In this document: positions 34,701 through 45,557 of the stretch, in pieces
Layout of the letters: the number at the start of each line of letters is the position of its first letter
Numbering within the stretch: the first letter of the stretch is position 1
Assembly (NCBI RefSeq): GCF_963675165.1
Contig: NC_087381.1
Span: forward strand, 4,651,378 to 4,715,377
Length of the DNA: 64,000 nt
Source of the DNA: Halichondria panicea
Lineage: Eukaryota; Porifera; Demospongiae; Suberitida; Halichondriidae
Direction of reading: 5' to 3'
Made by a program: the position numbers and the translations under genes
The notes under the pieces: generated by a model
The model's database searches: none
Told to the model about the DNA's origin: nothing
Seen by the model: only the letters and a program-made list of their open reading frames with translations

Positions 34701-37537
34701 GCATGCGCACATCAACATACAGCTGTACCTCCACACTGTTAGCCTCAAATCCATAATACTGAACACGCCTACTATTCATAAATTTTCGTGGGTATAAATT
34801 TTCGTGGTACAGGCTCAATCCGCGAAAACTGCAAACATTTATACCCTCGAAATATACCCGCTATACGGTAACATCACGTTTGTATAGGTTGCTTACTCCT
34901 ATCATAGATACACGAAAGAAAGGGATAGGCAACGCCCCACGTGATGCCAGTGTGTGACGTCACACCCTCTGGTTGGAGGCGAGTTGCGCTCAAGAAAGTA
35001 CACAATGATCCCTATATCAGCTTATTTTTCTCGTAGGGGGCCTAAAAGAGAAATTCAAAGCAATCAGGCATCATGCACACATACACCCTGCACTACTGAT
35101 AGCTACAGCTGCTATGTTAGTGCCGAGATTTCTTTTATTCAGCTTGATTTGTGTGAAAAAATACCAATTTGTCAGTTTATGTACCTCTATCTCCAATATT
35201 ATAACATGTACGTTTCACAGAATTAAAGTGTGTTTATAACTGCATGGAACAAAGCATATTTTCCAGCTCTCAATGCAGTGAAGTAGTAGCAGCACCATGA
35301 AACGTTTGTCCAAAGTCCAGAAAGTTTGCGTACCTCTCCTGCTCTTACTGTACATGGTAATCTAGTTTGAAGTGCTCTAAGACACAGTTTAGGTATTAGA
35401 AAGTGGAACACAAGTATTTTTATCTGTATTGTGTGATCGAAGAGATGGCATTTGAAGGACTTGGGAACAGACCTGTTATGGTTTGTAGAGTGTACTGACA
35501 CCCCCTTTGGAGCTCACTTTCTCATCACTTTGCATATAGTAGCTCTAAAAGAATAATAGCCTATGTCTAAGTGTATCTGGTGTCTCCTCAAGAGCACAGT
35601 TTGCTATAATACTACAAACTATTAATATCTTTACTGACATTTTGAGTGCACACACCCCTTTTTGCTCATTACACGCCCCTTTTTAGCAGCTCGCCTCATC
35701 CAACGGAAGTGCTGGGTGTTGCCTATCCCTTTCTTTCGTGTATCTATGCTCCTATTCATGTACTCCTGATCTTACATATGTTCATGATTTACTGGTTTTC
35801 AGGTACACTTTTGGTTAGAGTAATAACTTCTGCTAGCTTAGCTTTCAAATTTCTGTAGTAAGTTTACAGGGCTACATTTTGATTCGATTGCTGAGATAAC
35901 ACCAAAAGCTACAATTTACTATTTTCTACTGTTTTTATGACATCAGCAGCTGCAAACCACAAACCAATGCCGCTTTAATCAACCACAAACTTAATTAAGA
36001 GTGGGCGTACAGTTATTGTACGCCTACTTACGTGGTTAATTAGAGTGTCATCGATTTGTGGTTAGCAGCTTGTGATGTCATCAAAACGGTAGAAAATAGT
36101 AGAATATGTAGTTTTTCAGTGTTATCTCAACAATGGAATAAGCATAGAGGATGTTCTTGGTATCAAAATGTAGCCCATTTATTTGTAAACTTTTAAACCT
36201 AAGCTATGAAATGTTCAGACTACTCTAACCAAAAGCGTACCTTAAAAACCAGTAAATTATGATTATAGACATTGTGAACATATGTAAGACCCATAAAGGG
36301 ATGGTCAGGATACCTAAACCATTAAACAATTATGTGATGAAGTCTAGGACCTTAGCTGTACAAGATTACTGTTTTATTACTCTTACCAATTACCCACTAT
36401 AACAATTTGTTGTTGTTCTATTAATCACCACAAACCCACCACCTTATGTTTCCATGGAAACGTTTTTGAGTATGTTGTAGCTTGGTCATTCACCTACACC
36501 TCAGCACAATTTCTTAGCCAATCGAAAGATATTTACATTTAGGTACAGCTACTCACAAATTTGTAATCTACTCTCTAAGCTGGATGCAGTGTAATTATAC
36601 GTACCGTCAGGAGCACATTATAGCGTCTAACTCTGCATATGTTCGGAAATCGCATCTCGTGTGCTTTCCTAAACGCAAAAGTGTATAAGTACTGTATTAC
36701 AGACCATGGTCAGCCTGTGAATATCATTATGAATTAACGGATGTACATGTACATGTAGTGCAGCAGCAGGAGAGCTAGGTTGAGCCAGAAAGAGCTAAAA
36801 TGAATAGCTAGATCTTTGATGGATGTTGGTATACATCATGGAAGAGACTGTCATTGGTGAGGTACAGGAATAGGAGCATATAATTATCCAGTCACTTTGT
36901 ACAGAGAAAGTTTGACTTAGACTAACACATACTAACACATACTAGGTGTTTTGTTTTTGCAGTAGAGATCGAGTGTTACTGGGGTTCTTAGAAGAGAGAG
37001 CTTACTACCAGGCCTATAGCTAGCTAGCTAGCTGTAGCTTTTCACCTATGTTTGGTAAAGTGCACCGTCAGCTCAATTAGTACTCGCCCGCAGACCATAT
37101 AAGGTCATGCTTTGCAAACTTGCACGAGATGTGATTCCCGAGGTAAGACGCTCCTTCTGTAACGTGCTCCTGGTACCGTATAGCTAGAAATTTTTGCGGC
37201 CCCAAAATTCTAGACCTTCTGCGGAAACCATTTGCAGAGGGTTAGGGATAATATTTCTGTGTTTTACTCATTCGCAGAATTCGCATAATTTTTAGGCCGC
37301 AGAAATTTCTAGCTTACGATAAATTATTTATTTCTTAGGCACATTTTTCATGTATTGTAAAAAAAATATCTCAGTCTACGACACTTCATATACTGTATGC
37401 TGTTCTTTCTTCAGTTGAATACACTCACTGTCAGCCAGTTGAAGAGTTACTTGAATGCCACTGGGAACAAATGTACTGGAAAAAAGCAACAGTTGATAGA
37501 CTTTATATATCAGCAGGTTGGAGAGCCGACAGTATGA
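25717..37537 (+). CDS. XRCC6: XRCC6 (Ku70), DNA end-binding subunit
   Basis: Twenty exons: 25717-25788, 25838-25939, 26009-26083, 26148-26195, 27105-27175, 27239-27313, 27374-27452, 27511-27534, 27642-27716, 28453-28526, 28595-28678, 29308-29404, 29468-29582, 29702-29790, 29858-29986, 30059-30170, 31164-31247, 31828-32012, 32168-32269, 37415-37537. They encode 604 aa (human 609). Ku70 pairs with Ku80, rings broken DNA ends and recruits DNA-PKcs and ligase IV. Visible features are the vWA-like N-terminus (SLILLIDCSKKMFE, IISSDKDMVGIVFFGT, GHKRILLFTN), the beta-barrel core (FKRRPMQKITLKLGNG, LTLMGFKPIDQL, VVTGSTRFFSAMLMKC), the arm (YRQLEAIALE, RVGSLLDEFKNL) and a SAP domain (LNTLTVSQLKSYLNAT, 565-580). 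The exon 5/6 junction is least certain: acceptor 27239 is chosen for phase, and one eight bases upstream is an alternative. The last exon lies beyond a 5.1 kb repeat-filled intron. Confidence 0.94.
26454..26859. mobile_element. Pogo/Tigger-like MITE, XRCC6 intron 4
   Basis: TACAGTGGAACCTCCCATAA at the left pairs with TGGAGTTTCCACTGTA at the right, with TA at both edges. Confidence 0.75.
28082..28385 (+). repeat. About 305 bp dispersed repeat, copy 2, XRCC6 intron 9
   Basis: Same block order as 10189-10499, ending CGGCCTGGGATCGAGGCTA. Confidence 0.75.
28747..29306. mobile_element. 560 bp MITE abutting an XRCC6 splice acceptor
   Basis: TACAGTAAGCGGTCAAAATA at the left is matched by TATTTTGACCGCTACTGTA at the right, with TA at both ends. 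The right TA (29305-29306) plus the next G (29307) form the TAG acceptor of exon 12, which starts at 29308. The short open frame inside has no transposase motif. Confidence 0.8.
30292..30318 (+). repeat. GT-rich microsatellite with flanking catgcgcaagcgagg-type family
   Basis: GACTGTGTGTGTGTGCGTGC precedes TTTCAGCTCAACGGTTGCAA. The same arrangement of GT repeat, CAGCTGCTCA and AAGTGCAAGTA occurs at 9820-9890, 32560-32760 and 38300-39060, so it is a dispersed family. Confidence 0.5.
30958..31025. repeat. Perfect hairpin in XRCC6 intron 16
   Basis: CTAGTCTCATGGATCAGCC pairs exactly with GGCTGATCCATGAGACTAG across a loop of about 15 bases. CCATGG lies at both outer edges. Confidence 0.85.
33398..33604. 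mobile_element. TACCGTATAGC MITE
   Basis: TACCGTATAGCTGGTAATTT with TCGTGGGGTAAAA pairs with TTTTACCCCACGA and AAATTACCTGCTATACGGTA. TA target. Arms about 35 bp. Confidence 0.85.
34597..34870. mobile_element. TACCGTATAGC MITE, variant
   Basis: TACCGTATAGCGGGTATATT with TCGAGGGTATAAA pairs with TTTATACCCTCGA and AATATACCCGCTATACGGTA. TA target. Confidence 0.85.
35771..36294. repeat. Large foldback, arms about 250 bp
   Basis: CTTACATATGTTCATGATTT, GGTTAGAGTAATAACT and CTACTGTTTTTATGACATCA on the left reappear inverted on the right (TGATGTCATCAAAACGGTAG, AGACTACTCTAACC, GTGAACATATGTAAG). The centre is near 36010, at GCGTACAGTTATTGTACGC. Confidence 0.75.
37174..37321. mobile_element. Short MITE near the last XRCC6 exon
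   Basis: TACCGTATAGCTAGAAATTT pairs with AAATTTCTAGCTTACGATA. GCAGAATTCG and GGCCGCAGAAATTTCTAG recur as a partial copy at 37675-37735, just after the gene. Confidence 0.65.
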
Positions 37538-38305
37538 TTATAGTTATTCAAAGTTTGTTTAATATTATATGATCACACCTTAATTACGAAGTGTTATATA
37601 TTGGAACCTCTGAATAAGTTGGTGCAAAGATAACTTTCAACTTTTAATAACATTTGCAGATAATATTCTGCGTTTACTCATTCATTCGCAGAATTCGTAG
37701 AATTTTGAGGCCACAGAAATTTCTAGTTTACGATGAAACCGTCCGAATCCCAGCAAGCGCTTCAGTACTCACTTGCAGGCTCAAGTGGTGACCCTGTACG
37801 TGTTTCTCAAAGTCAATTGTCACCGCTGCTACCCTCGGTACTCATGCAAACGCTATTCAGATTTCATATTTAATGTCTAATTATCAATAATTATAAAGAA
37901 CGTTAAGTTATGGTTTTAGGTCCTAGCAACCAGTGTATATCCTGTGTGATTGGCTAGCTATATAGGTTGCGCATTTACTCCTCTACCATGGTAACTCACG
38001 TTCAATAATACATTGTGAAAAGCTTGCTCTGTCAATAGCTAGCTGCTTACCGTTGGTTGTTCCACGCTGTCAAATAAATGCTGATCTAGCAAACATCCTG
38101 AGCCTTACGACTCCTCCTCTAAGACTAAAGCAGCGCTCTTATCAAGTGCCTCTTAAATGAAAGCGCTAATGCCTCGGTGGAGATGCCAAAGCTACATAAC
38201 ATAAAGCTACTAGATCTAATAGCTTAATTTTATACACATCTGTTCTAGGTTGTTCTGTATGCGGATGCGGTCACAATCATAACGATGATGAACACAATTT
38301 GCTGC
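37538..38305. other. No gene recognised
   Basis: AT-rich sequence with the partial MITE copy at 37675-37735 and a CCTCGGTGGAGATGCCAAAG block near 38170, also seen at 26950 and 39120. Confidence 0.5.
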
Positions 38306-38309
38306 AAGT

Positions 38310-39060
38310 AAACTCAAGAGTGGGTAATGATCGACCATGATTGTTGTTAATAACGATCGTTCAAGTCTAAATGGCTGCCATCAGTAGAGTCTCTCTTCTC
38401 ACTCTTGCAGCTAGCGTTCTAGTGCAGAGCTAACTGCCGAGCAGCAACACTCGGTAAACAAGTTTGGCTACGTGCTCTTCTGAAAAGGCTGCAGGCATAA
38501 CTCGCTTTATTTTGCAATTAAAATCCAAAGACTAGAAGCCTATAGAAACTCTTACTTGCACTTCATTGATCCTTGAGCAGCTGTAGCAGTCCACACACAC
38601 ACACACACGCATGCGCATCGAGTATAACTATATCAGACTTTATTATGCCTCGGTGCGCATGCGCAAGCGAGGTATATGTTTGTGTGTCTGTCTGTGTGTG
38701 TGTGTGTGTGTAGACTGTTTCAGCTGCTCAAGGATCAATGAAGTGCAAGTAAGAGTTTCTATAGGAGTCATGTTTTCTTGGCTTGGTATTTGAATAAAGC
38801 TTCGTTCTCGAGTTATGCCTAGTTTTGCTTACCGTACTTGGAATGCCATTGCAGCCCTTTCAGAAGATTCCGTAGCAAACTTGTTCACCGAGTGTTGCTA
38901 CTCTACTTAGTAGTTAACTCTGCACTAGAACGCTAGCTATTGGTAGCTGCAAGAGTGCTGCAAGGCTCTGCTGACTTGCAGCCATTAATTTTAGACTTGA
39001 ACTTTCGGCATCGATCGTTATTAGCAACGATCATCGTCGATCATTACCCACTTTGAGTTT
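38310..39060. repeat. 750 bp imperfect palindrome
   Basis: The left arm reads GTGGGTAATGATCGACCATG, GCTAGCGTTCTAGTGCAGAG and ACTCTTACTTGCACTTCATT. The right arm reads AATGAAGTGCAAGTAAGAGT, CTCTGCACTAGAACGCTAGC and CGTCGATCATTACCCAC. The arms are about 330 bp and meet at CGCATGCGCA-rich sequence near 38610-38660, flanked by (CA)n and (TG)n. Single arms of the same family occur at 10830, 31320-31530, 32560-32760 and 50220-50360. Confidence 0.75.
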
Positions 39061-39590
39061 TCCTGGATTCTGCATGCAGCAAAATTAATCAATGTGTGTA
39101 TAAAAGCTAGTAGTAGCTTTATGCTTTGGCACCTCCCGCGGTGCTTTCATTTTATACATGATTAATTTTGCAGTTATATAGTTTCGAGGTGGTGCTGTAA
39201 GGTGTGCACCACCATAGCCTGATCTAGTTGAGCGGAGCCGTCGTCAAACGAATGGTTGGGTATCACTACCGTACCCTCGCGAAAATACGCCCACCCTTTT
39301 CTGCAAGAAGTCTAGGGGACTGGGCGTATAATTGCGAACTGCGAGTTTTCATTCGAATATACGCCCACCTGCGGCCTCAAATCGAGGTTTACACTTTGCT
39401 CGATGAATACATAGTATGAACATTTCATTGACAACAACAATGTTATAACCATGTGGCAGAGCTGAATGTAGTAATTAGCCACTTCCTGTGATTGCTGTAC
39501 TTAGGTACGAATCGTGCAGAATATAGATTAGTATTGATATAGTTGATGTATGCTGAGTTACTAAGAATTGGTTGACACTCAACTTGACAG
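39061..39590. other. No gene recognised
   Basis: Contains ATACGCCCACC / GGGCGTATA inverted blocks at about 39280-39370, a probable MITE remnant, and otherwise unremarkable sequence. Confidence 0.45.
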
Positions 39591-39719
39591 TGGAGGTCCT
39601 GCCGAGACTAACCCTAACGCTTCAGGACTGACTCTACCGGTGTAGAGCAGACTCCGCTCCACGCATGGGAGTACTCAGTGACCCGATCAAGGCTCCTACC
39701 ATTGAATTCGGCGAGGCTA

Positions 39720-41005
39720 GCCACGGACATGCTAAAAAGAGTTGCCATAGATCCCTGGGAATGCTTCAAGAGCAGACACTCTGCCCATGATCGAAGGCAA
39801 GCTAGGAGAAGACGGATATGAGCCGAGGAATGCCCAAGTTAAACTTGTGGAGGAGCGATCGAGCTGGTCAACGAAGAAGGATCCTTCCTGCAGGTGGAAA
39901 TCAGGTCGGAGGATGAGCCCCATGACCCACTAGCCGCCAGAGAGGGTGGTGCCGAAACTGACCGAGGGGATATGGAGGACCAGCTGAGGAGACTCAAGCC
40001 GAGCTGACAGAGGCCCAGGCCAGGAATGAGGACCTTGCCAGAGAAGTTGGTGAGTTAACTGTTAAGCTAGGGCGAGCTAATTCCCGTGTGCGAGAGCTTT
40101 GGTCAGATCAGTGTGCCTTGTCTGTAGAGTCTGATAGGCAGGCCGAGCTAGAGATAGAACAGCTAAGAAACCAATTAGCTAGTAGCCCACACCGCCTGGG
40201 TCGACAGAAGACCCATAGCTAAAAGCCGCCGGGGGAAGGCCCCGCCGGTAGAACCATTCTCGGGGGAGAATGACACCCAAAGATTCGATGACTGGCTGCC
40301 TACTCTGGAACGGGCCGCCAAGTGGAACGAGTGGACGGAGGAGGATCGCCTTCTCCAGTGGGTGCTGGGTGATGAGGGGTGATGAGGACAGACTAGCAAA
40401 ACCTTAGCTGCACAGGACTTCCGGCACACGGTGCAGGGTGAAGCGGAGAGTGTAGCTGACTTCGTCTGTAGGCTAAAACGCAGGTAGCTTATGGTCGGGA
40501 CGGTATAGTCAGTGAGGCCAGGGATGCATTGTTATACGGTCAATTGCATGAGGGGTTGAAATATGATATCATTAAAGCACCTGGTGTATCTGGAGTAGAC
40601 TCCTACAGTGCACTACACCTAAAAAAGAGGCAGCAGTACAGCAAACCTGAGAGTAAGCCACTCCCAAGACCCCCTAATAGGCACGGGCAAGCCCCATCGA
40701 GGCCTAGAGATAAGCACCTGCTGGGTAGGGCGCCTGAAGTGTGATCAGGTAGGGCACTTCGCTAACCATTGCCTGGGGCTAGAGTGAAGCAGCTGATAGC
40801 TACAGGTGGTGCCGGTTGCGATGACCCTGTTCAGGGAGCAGATGACCTAATGGAGCTGCTCATATCTAGCTCAGACGAAGAGCTAGTGAACCGTGTACTA
40901 GTTCACGACCAAGGTAGCAGCGCTAAAGCAGCTGTAGTGCAATTGCAGGGAGTATGAGTCATAGATAGTGGCTCTGACATAACTATAATGGGGGCCGAAC
41001 TGTGC
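39720..41005 (+). pseudogene. Decayed LTR-retrotransposon gag and protease start
   Basis: This stretch is GC-richer than its surroundings. Broken frames keep a coiled-coil (ELTEAQARNEDLAREVGEL, about 40010-40065), PFSGENDTQRFDDWL (about 40255), AESVADFVCRLKR (about 40450), and LYGQLHEGLKYDIIKAP (about 40531-40582). They also keep a zinc knuckle CDQVGHFANHC (about 40740-40770, first Cys pair C-x2-C) and the protease site VIDSGSDITIMGAELC (about 40960-41007) just after an in-frame stop. The order matches gag then protease of a Ty3-like element. No reverse transcriptase follows. It differs from the intact-looking element next to it. Confidence 0.6.
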
Positions 41006-41324
41006 AAGTTTGACAAAGGATGATGGTGTTGTGTTTGCTACGATGGCGTTAGGTCGATTGTGTTGGCCTCACTCAGACGATCCACTATGGAGCTCCTTGG
41101 TCCATCGATAACTACTTTCAGGAGTGTGGCAGAGCAGGAAGAGGTGGAGAGTCATCAACTTCCACTATATACTGGAGGCCGTCTGATGTTACGATCACAA
41201 GAGTGTAGAGATGGGTACGGTGAGACGGTACCTGGAGAACACTGAGATCTGTCGGAGGTACTTCCTTCTCCATTACTGGAAGGTCGTAAGTCTCTGAAAG
41301 GTAACATGTTTGTGTTTAGAGGTG

Positions 41325-41390
41325 GTGCATGTGGGCTACTGGCGAAGCGCCTTAAAAAACGAGATTAATGCCGTACCTCATGGCCTATAA
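41325..41390 (+). repeat. Left arm of a MITE split by the Gypsy insertion
   Basis: GTGCATGTGGGCTACTGGCG through GTACCTCATGG pairs with the inverted arm at 45885-45943. Without the retroelement the two arms lie about 400 bp apart. Confidence 0.65.
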
Positions 41391-41496
41391 TTATGCAACT
41401 TATTGAAAATGTTAGTAATCTCAGGTTTGTGCCGTTGAGCTGCCTTAATTTCCCTGTGAAATCTGTCTGTTTCTGAAGTGCCGTCACGGTGCATTT

Positions 41497-41646
41497 TGTA
41501 GTAGTATTGGTTATTGTATTTATAGCTTACAATATAGTGATGTAATGGCTTATGTTGAGTTATGTAATAACATGTGTTCTGGACTTAAAGTGATTGATTA
41601 TATCTTATGAATCTTATGAGACCTAGTGATTCTAGAGCATATTACA
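41497..41646 (+). repeat. 5' LTR
   Basis: 150 bp, identical by eye to 45570-45719. The TG...CA ends are present. Confidence 0.93.
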
Positions 41647-41665
41647 TGGTGGAAGCGGTGGTTAG
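41647..41665 (+). other. Putative primer-binding site
   Basis: TGGTGGAAGCGGTGG follows the LTR with no gap. The leading TGG fits a tRNA CCA end. I cannot assign the tRNA. Confidence 0.5.
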
Positions 41666-41729
41666 TACTCTTCTTTAGACACTACAAAGAGTTTTGTGAA
41701 AAATCAGAGAGTAACTAGAACCAAGAACG

Positions 41730-43094
41730 ATGGCTACAGCAACGTATCAAGTCACACCTCCGGAACCATTTAACTTTGGTACTCCAAACGAATGGACGAA
41801 ATGGATTAGGCGATTTGAACGCTTTAGAAGTGCATCAGGACTGGAAGCGCAACCAGAAAAAGCACAGGTCAACACACTCATATATACGATGGGAACACAG
41901 GCAGATGACATCTTCCACTCGTTTGATTTGACTGAAGACCAAAAAAAGGAATACGAAACAGTTAAAGGCAAGTTCGATGGACACTTTGTTAAAAGGACCA
42001 ATGTCATTTACGAGAGGGCCATGTTTAACAGACGAAGCCAGGAAGAAGGAGAAACTGTCAATGCTTTCATAACAGCTCTCCACACACAAGCAGAGAAGTG
42101 TGCATATGGAGTACTGAAAGAAGAGATGATTAGGGACAGAATAGTAGTCGGCATTCGAGATGCGACTTTGTCACTAAAACTTCAGCTAGACTCAGCACTT
42201 ACCTTGGAGAAAGCAGTCACACAAGCCAGAGAGGCAGAAACTGTTAAAATGCAACAACCATTAATCCGCCAAGGAAAAGAAAAAGAACCAGATACCAGAG
42301 AAGTGAATGCCTTTCGAAAAGGATTTAAAGGAAAAGGAAAAGGACAAGGAAGACAACCTTTTGAGAACAGAAAACGATTTAACGATAAAACTGTTAACGA
42401 CAAAATAAGTTGTGTCCGCTGTGGAAAAACACCGGGACATGAAAAGCAACATTGCCCAGCTAAAGAGGCTACATGCCACAAGTGTGGAAAACGAGGACAT
42501 TACAAGTCTCAGTGCAAAACTAAACACATCCGAGAAATACACAAAAGTGAGGAGTTTTTTCTGGGAGCTGTGCAATCAAAAGAAAATAAACAATGGAAAA
42601 TCACTCTAGACTTCAATGGACAGCCCACCGAATTTCAGATCGATACAGGGGCAGAGGTCAACCTAATATCAGAACGAGAGTACAAGAAAGCTGGTGCCCC
42701 ACCACTGTCGCCAGTACATCAGACATTCAGAGGTCCAAACAAGTATGTGATTCCTGTCATGGGACAATTCATGGGAAAAATTAAACGGAATGACATGGAG
42801 ATAGAGCAAGAGATCTATGTCGTGAAGAATCTCCACAAATCCCTACTGGGACAGCCAGCGATAGAAGCTCTAGGACTGATCAAAATGATCGACCAAGTCA
42901 AAGCAGCAAAGCTAAACCCAACAAAACAGTTTCCAGAACTCTTCACAGGTCTGGGGAAACTAAGAGCAGAATACGATATCAAGCTCCAACCCGAACACAC
43001 GACGAGTTCCAGTTCCGCTAAGGAGGAAAGTGAAACAAGAGTTGGATCGAATGGAGACACAGGGAGTGATAAGCAAGATCACACAGCCCACTGA
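41730..43094 (+). CDS. Gag-protease of the Gypsy element
   Basis: 454 codons from ATG 41730. Residues 1 to about 200 form the capsid-type domain that builds the particle (PFNFGTPNEWTKWIRRFERF, GETVNAFITALHTQAEKC). A basic KGFKGKGKGQGR stretch follows. Two zinc knuckles lie near 227-260: CVRCGKTPGHEKQHC (C-x2-C-x5-H-x4-C, one residue longer than usual) and CHKCGKRGHYKSQC (canonical). The aspartic protease site is IDTGAEVNLIS (about 304). The frame keeps family similarity through FPELFTGLGKLRAEYDIKL and then runs into non-family sequence until TGA at 43094, because of a frame change near 43000. So the natural product would have continued into pol. Confidence 0.85.
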   Translation: MATATYQVTPPEPFNFGTPNEWTKWIRRFERFRSASGLEAQPEKAQVNTLIYTMGTQADDIFHSFDLTEDQKKEYETVKGKFDGHFVKRTNVIYERAMFNRRSQEEGETVNAFITALHTQAEKCAYGVLKEEMIRDRIVVGIRDATLSLKLQLDSALTLEKAVTQAREAETVKMQQPLIRQGKEKEPDTREVNAFRKGFKGKGKGQGRQPFENRKRFNDKTVNDKISCVRCGKTPGHEKQHCPAKEATCHKCGKRGHYKSQCKTKHIREIHKSEEFFLGAVQSKENKQWKITLDFNGQPTEFQIDTGAEVNLISEREYKKAGAPPLSPVHQTFRGPNKYVIPVMGQFMGKIKRNDMEIEQEIYVVKNLHKSLLGQPAIEALGLIKMIDQVKAAKLNPTKQFPELFTGLGKLRAEYDIKLQPEHTTSSSSAKEESETRVGSNGDTGSDKQDHTAH

Positions 43095-45538
43095 ATGGTG
43101 TGCAGGCATGGTGGTAGCCCCAAAACCGAATGGAAATGTGCGTATTTGTGTCGATCTAACACGCCTAAACAACAGTGTACGCAGAGAGAGACATCCATTA
43201 CCTTCAGTGGACCAAGTCCTAGCGCAATTGGCAGGAGCAAAGATATTCTCCAAGTTGGATGCCAATTCAGGGTTCTGGCAAATTCCCCTTGCTGAAGAAT
43301 CTATCCCCCTCACCACATTCATGACCCCTTTTGGAAGGTATTGCTTCCACAGATTGCCTTTCGGCATCACATCAGCTCCAGAGCATTTTCAAAGGCGAAT
43401 GTCAGAGATGGTTGGAGATATGGAGGGAGTAGTATGTCTGATCGATGATTTCCTCATCTATGGATCAAACCAACAAGAACATGATGAGAGACTGACGAAG
43501 GTGCTCACCAAGCTTGGAAAAGAAGGTCTTACACTCAACAAAGAGAAATGCAAGATTCCTGGGCCATATTATCGACGAAAGTGGCATAAGAGCAGACCCA
43601 GAGAAAGTGGCTGCGATCCAGAAGATTCCAACCCCAACGAACGTCCGAGAAGTTCGCAGATTCCTGGGAACAGTAAACCAGATGAGCAAATTTGCACCGA
43701 ATTTAGCAGAGATCAACAAACCGATACGAGATCTATTGGTCAAAGACAACCAGTGGACATGGGGAGAACCACAGCAAAGTGCATTCGATCAGATCAAAGA
43801 GATGCTAACAACAAGCCCTGTCTTAGCTCTTTTCGACCCAATGTTGGACACAACAGTCTCAGCAGATGCATCCTCCTATGGCCTTGGAGCCACACTCCTA
43901 CAGAAACAAGCAGATGGGAATCTCAAACCGATTGGATACATCTCAAGATCGATGACTCCTACTGAGCAGCGATATGCACAGATAGAAAAGGAGGCATTGG
44001 CACTTACATGGGCGAGTGAAAGGTATTCGGAGTATCTCATTGGCATGGACTTTCACATCCAGACTGACCACAAGCCACTAGTCCCCCTGTTCAGTGTTAA
44101 GCCATTGGACGAATTACCCCTCAGAGTGCAAAGATTCCGACTTCGAATGATGCGATTTCGCTACACTATTTCTCATGTTCCTGGAAAGGATCTAATAGTA
44201 GCAGACATGTTGTCGAGAGCACCAGTCGGTAATCCAATGCAAGACAATCACGACCTAGAGGCAGAGGGAAACGTGTATATAGAGATGGTTTTGAAACATC
44301 TTCCGGCGTCAGATAAACTCCTAGAAGAAATTAAAGAGAAACAGAACCAAGATGAAACATGTCAACAACTCAAAAAGTATTGCCTGCAAGGATGGCCAGA
44401 TAAACACCAACTTACAGGATCCCTCAAGCAATGTTACCAAGTTGATGCAGAATTGTCAGTACAAAACGGCATTCTGATGAGAGGAAACAGGATCTTAATA
44501 CCAGCTGAAATGCGACTACAGATGTTAGATAAGCTACATCAAGGTCACCAGGGAATAGAGAAGTGCAGACAACGAGCACGTGTGTCAGTTTAGTGGCCAG
44601 GCTTGTCTAAACAAATGGAAGAGCTCGTAAGAAGCTGTCCAGAATGTTGTAAACTACAAAAGCAGAGAGCAGAACCGCTAGTTGCCTCAGAATTTCCGGA
44701 TCTACCATTTCAAAAAGTAGGCACTGACCTATTCGAATGGAAGAAAGAAAACTATTTGATGATTGTCGATTATTACTCGAGATACATGGAAATTGCAAGA
44801 CTCAAACAGACAACCACAGAGGAAGTAATGCGACACACGAAAAGCATTTTTGCAAGACATGGAATACCCGAAACGGTAGTGTCAGACAATGGACCCCAGT
44901 ACAGCTCAGGACTCTACCGAGAGTTTGCTAACAACTTTGGATTTCATCACGTTACGTCAAGTCCGTACCACCCTCAAAGTAACGGAGAGGCAGAAAGAGC
45001 TATAGGAACGCTAAAGAATCTACTCAAGAAAGAGAAGGATCCATACTTAGCATTATTGGTTTATCGAACCACACCACTCAAAAATGGGTATAGTCCAGCG
45101 GAGCTCTTGATGAATCGAAAACTCAGAACAACAGTTCCGATAACGAGAGAAATGAGGAAACCGATGGTCCCAAATGTGGAGTCTCTGGAACACAAAGAAG
45201 AGACACAGAGAGCAAAACAGAAGCACACATTCGATCAACACTACGGAGTTAGAGAGTTATCTCAATTGATACCAGGAGATATGGTTTGGCTACCTGATCG
45301 AGAAGAGGAAGCTATAGTAGACGAAGAAGTAGCTCCAAGATCCTACACAGTACTCACTCCAGGTGGAACCTATAGGAGAAACAGAAGGAATCTAGTTGAG
45401 ATAAATCCGCAAAGAGAAACATCTGAGAATCAGACAGAATCCGACAGTCAAGTTCAAACTCAAACGGACACACAGACTCCTCGGAGAAGTGGCAGACAAA
45501 CACGTCCTGTTACTCGATACGAACCAACATGGAAATAA
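43000..45538 (+). pseudogene. Pol of the Gypsy element (RT, RNase H, integrase), interrupted
   Basis: The reverse transcriptase copies the element's RNA and the integrase inserts it. RT motifs are VRICVDLTRLN, FSKLDANSGFWQIPL, FGITSAPEHFQRRM and the LIDD catalytic box at about 43438-43449. RNase H follows (VSADASSYGLGATLL, KEALALTWASERYSEYL), then the integrase zinc finger (H-x3-H near 44540, CPECCK near 44640) and the DDE core (TDLFEW, SDNGPQYSSG, NGEAERAIG). Three lesions are visible: a frame change near 43000-43005 at the join with gag-protease, a frame change near 43551 just after the RT core with several residues of the usual spacing missing, and an in-frame TAG at 44591-44593 inside the integrase finger. 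Everything else is well preserved. Confidence 0.85.
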
Positions 45539-45557
45539 TCTAGGTGAACAGTGAACT

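Larger units (their letters stand above)
33356..36356. mobile_element. Nested inverted-repeat cluster in XRCC6 intron 19
   Basis: The outer arms AAGGTCCTAGACTTCATCAC (33357) and GTGATGAAGTCTAGGACCTT (36336) are inverted, followed by ATGGTTTAGGTA / TACCTAAACCAT. Inside are two TA-flanked MITEs (33398-33604, 34597-34870), an inverted pair GGTTGCTTACTCCTAT-like (34886) / GTTGCCTATCCC (35719), and the foldback 35771-36294. The layout suggests repeated insertion of one element into another. Confidence 0.6.

Noticed and set aside
37060-37145. Possible tRNA (CAGCTCAATTAGT... GATGTGATTCCCGAGG)
   Set aside because: No consistent acceptor stem or T-loop TTCRANYC at the right spacing.
42182-42575. Minus open frames inside gag
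   Set aside because: Antisense shadows of the retrotransposon coding region.
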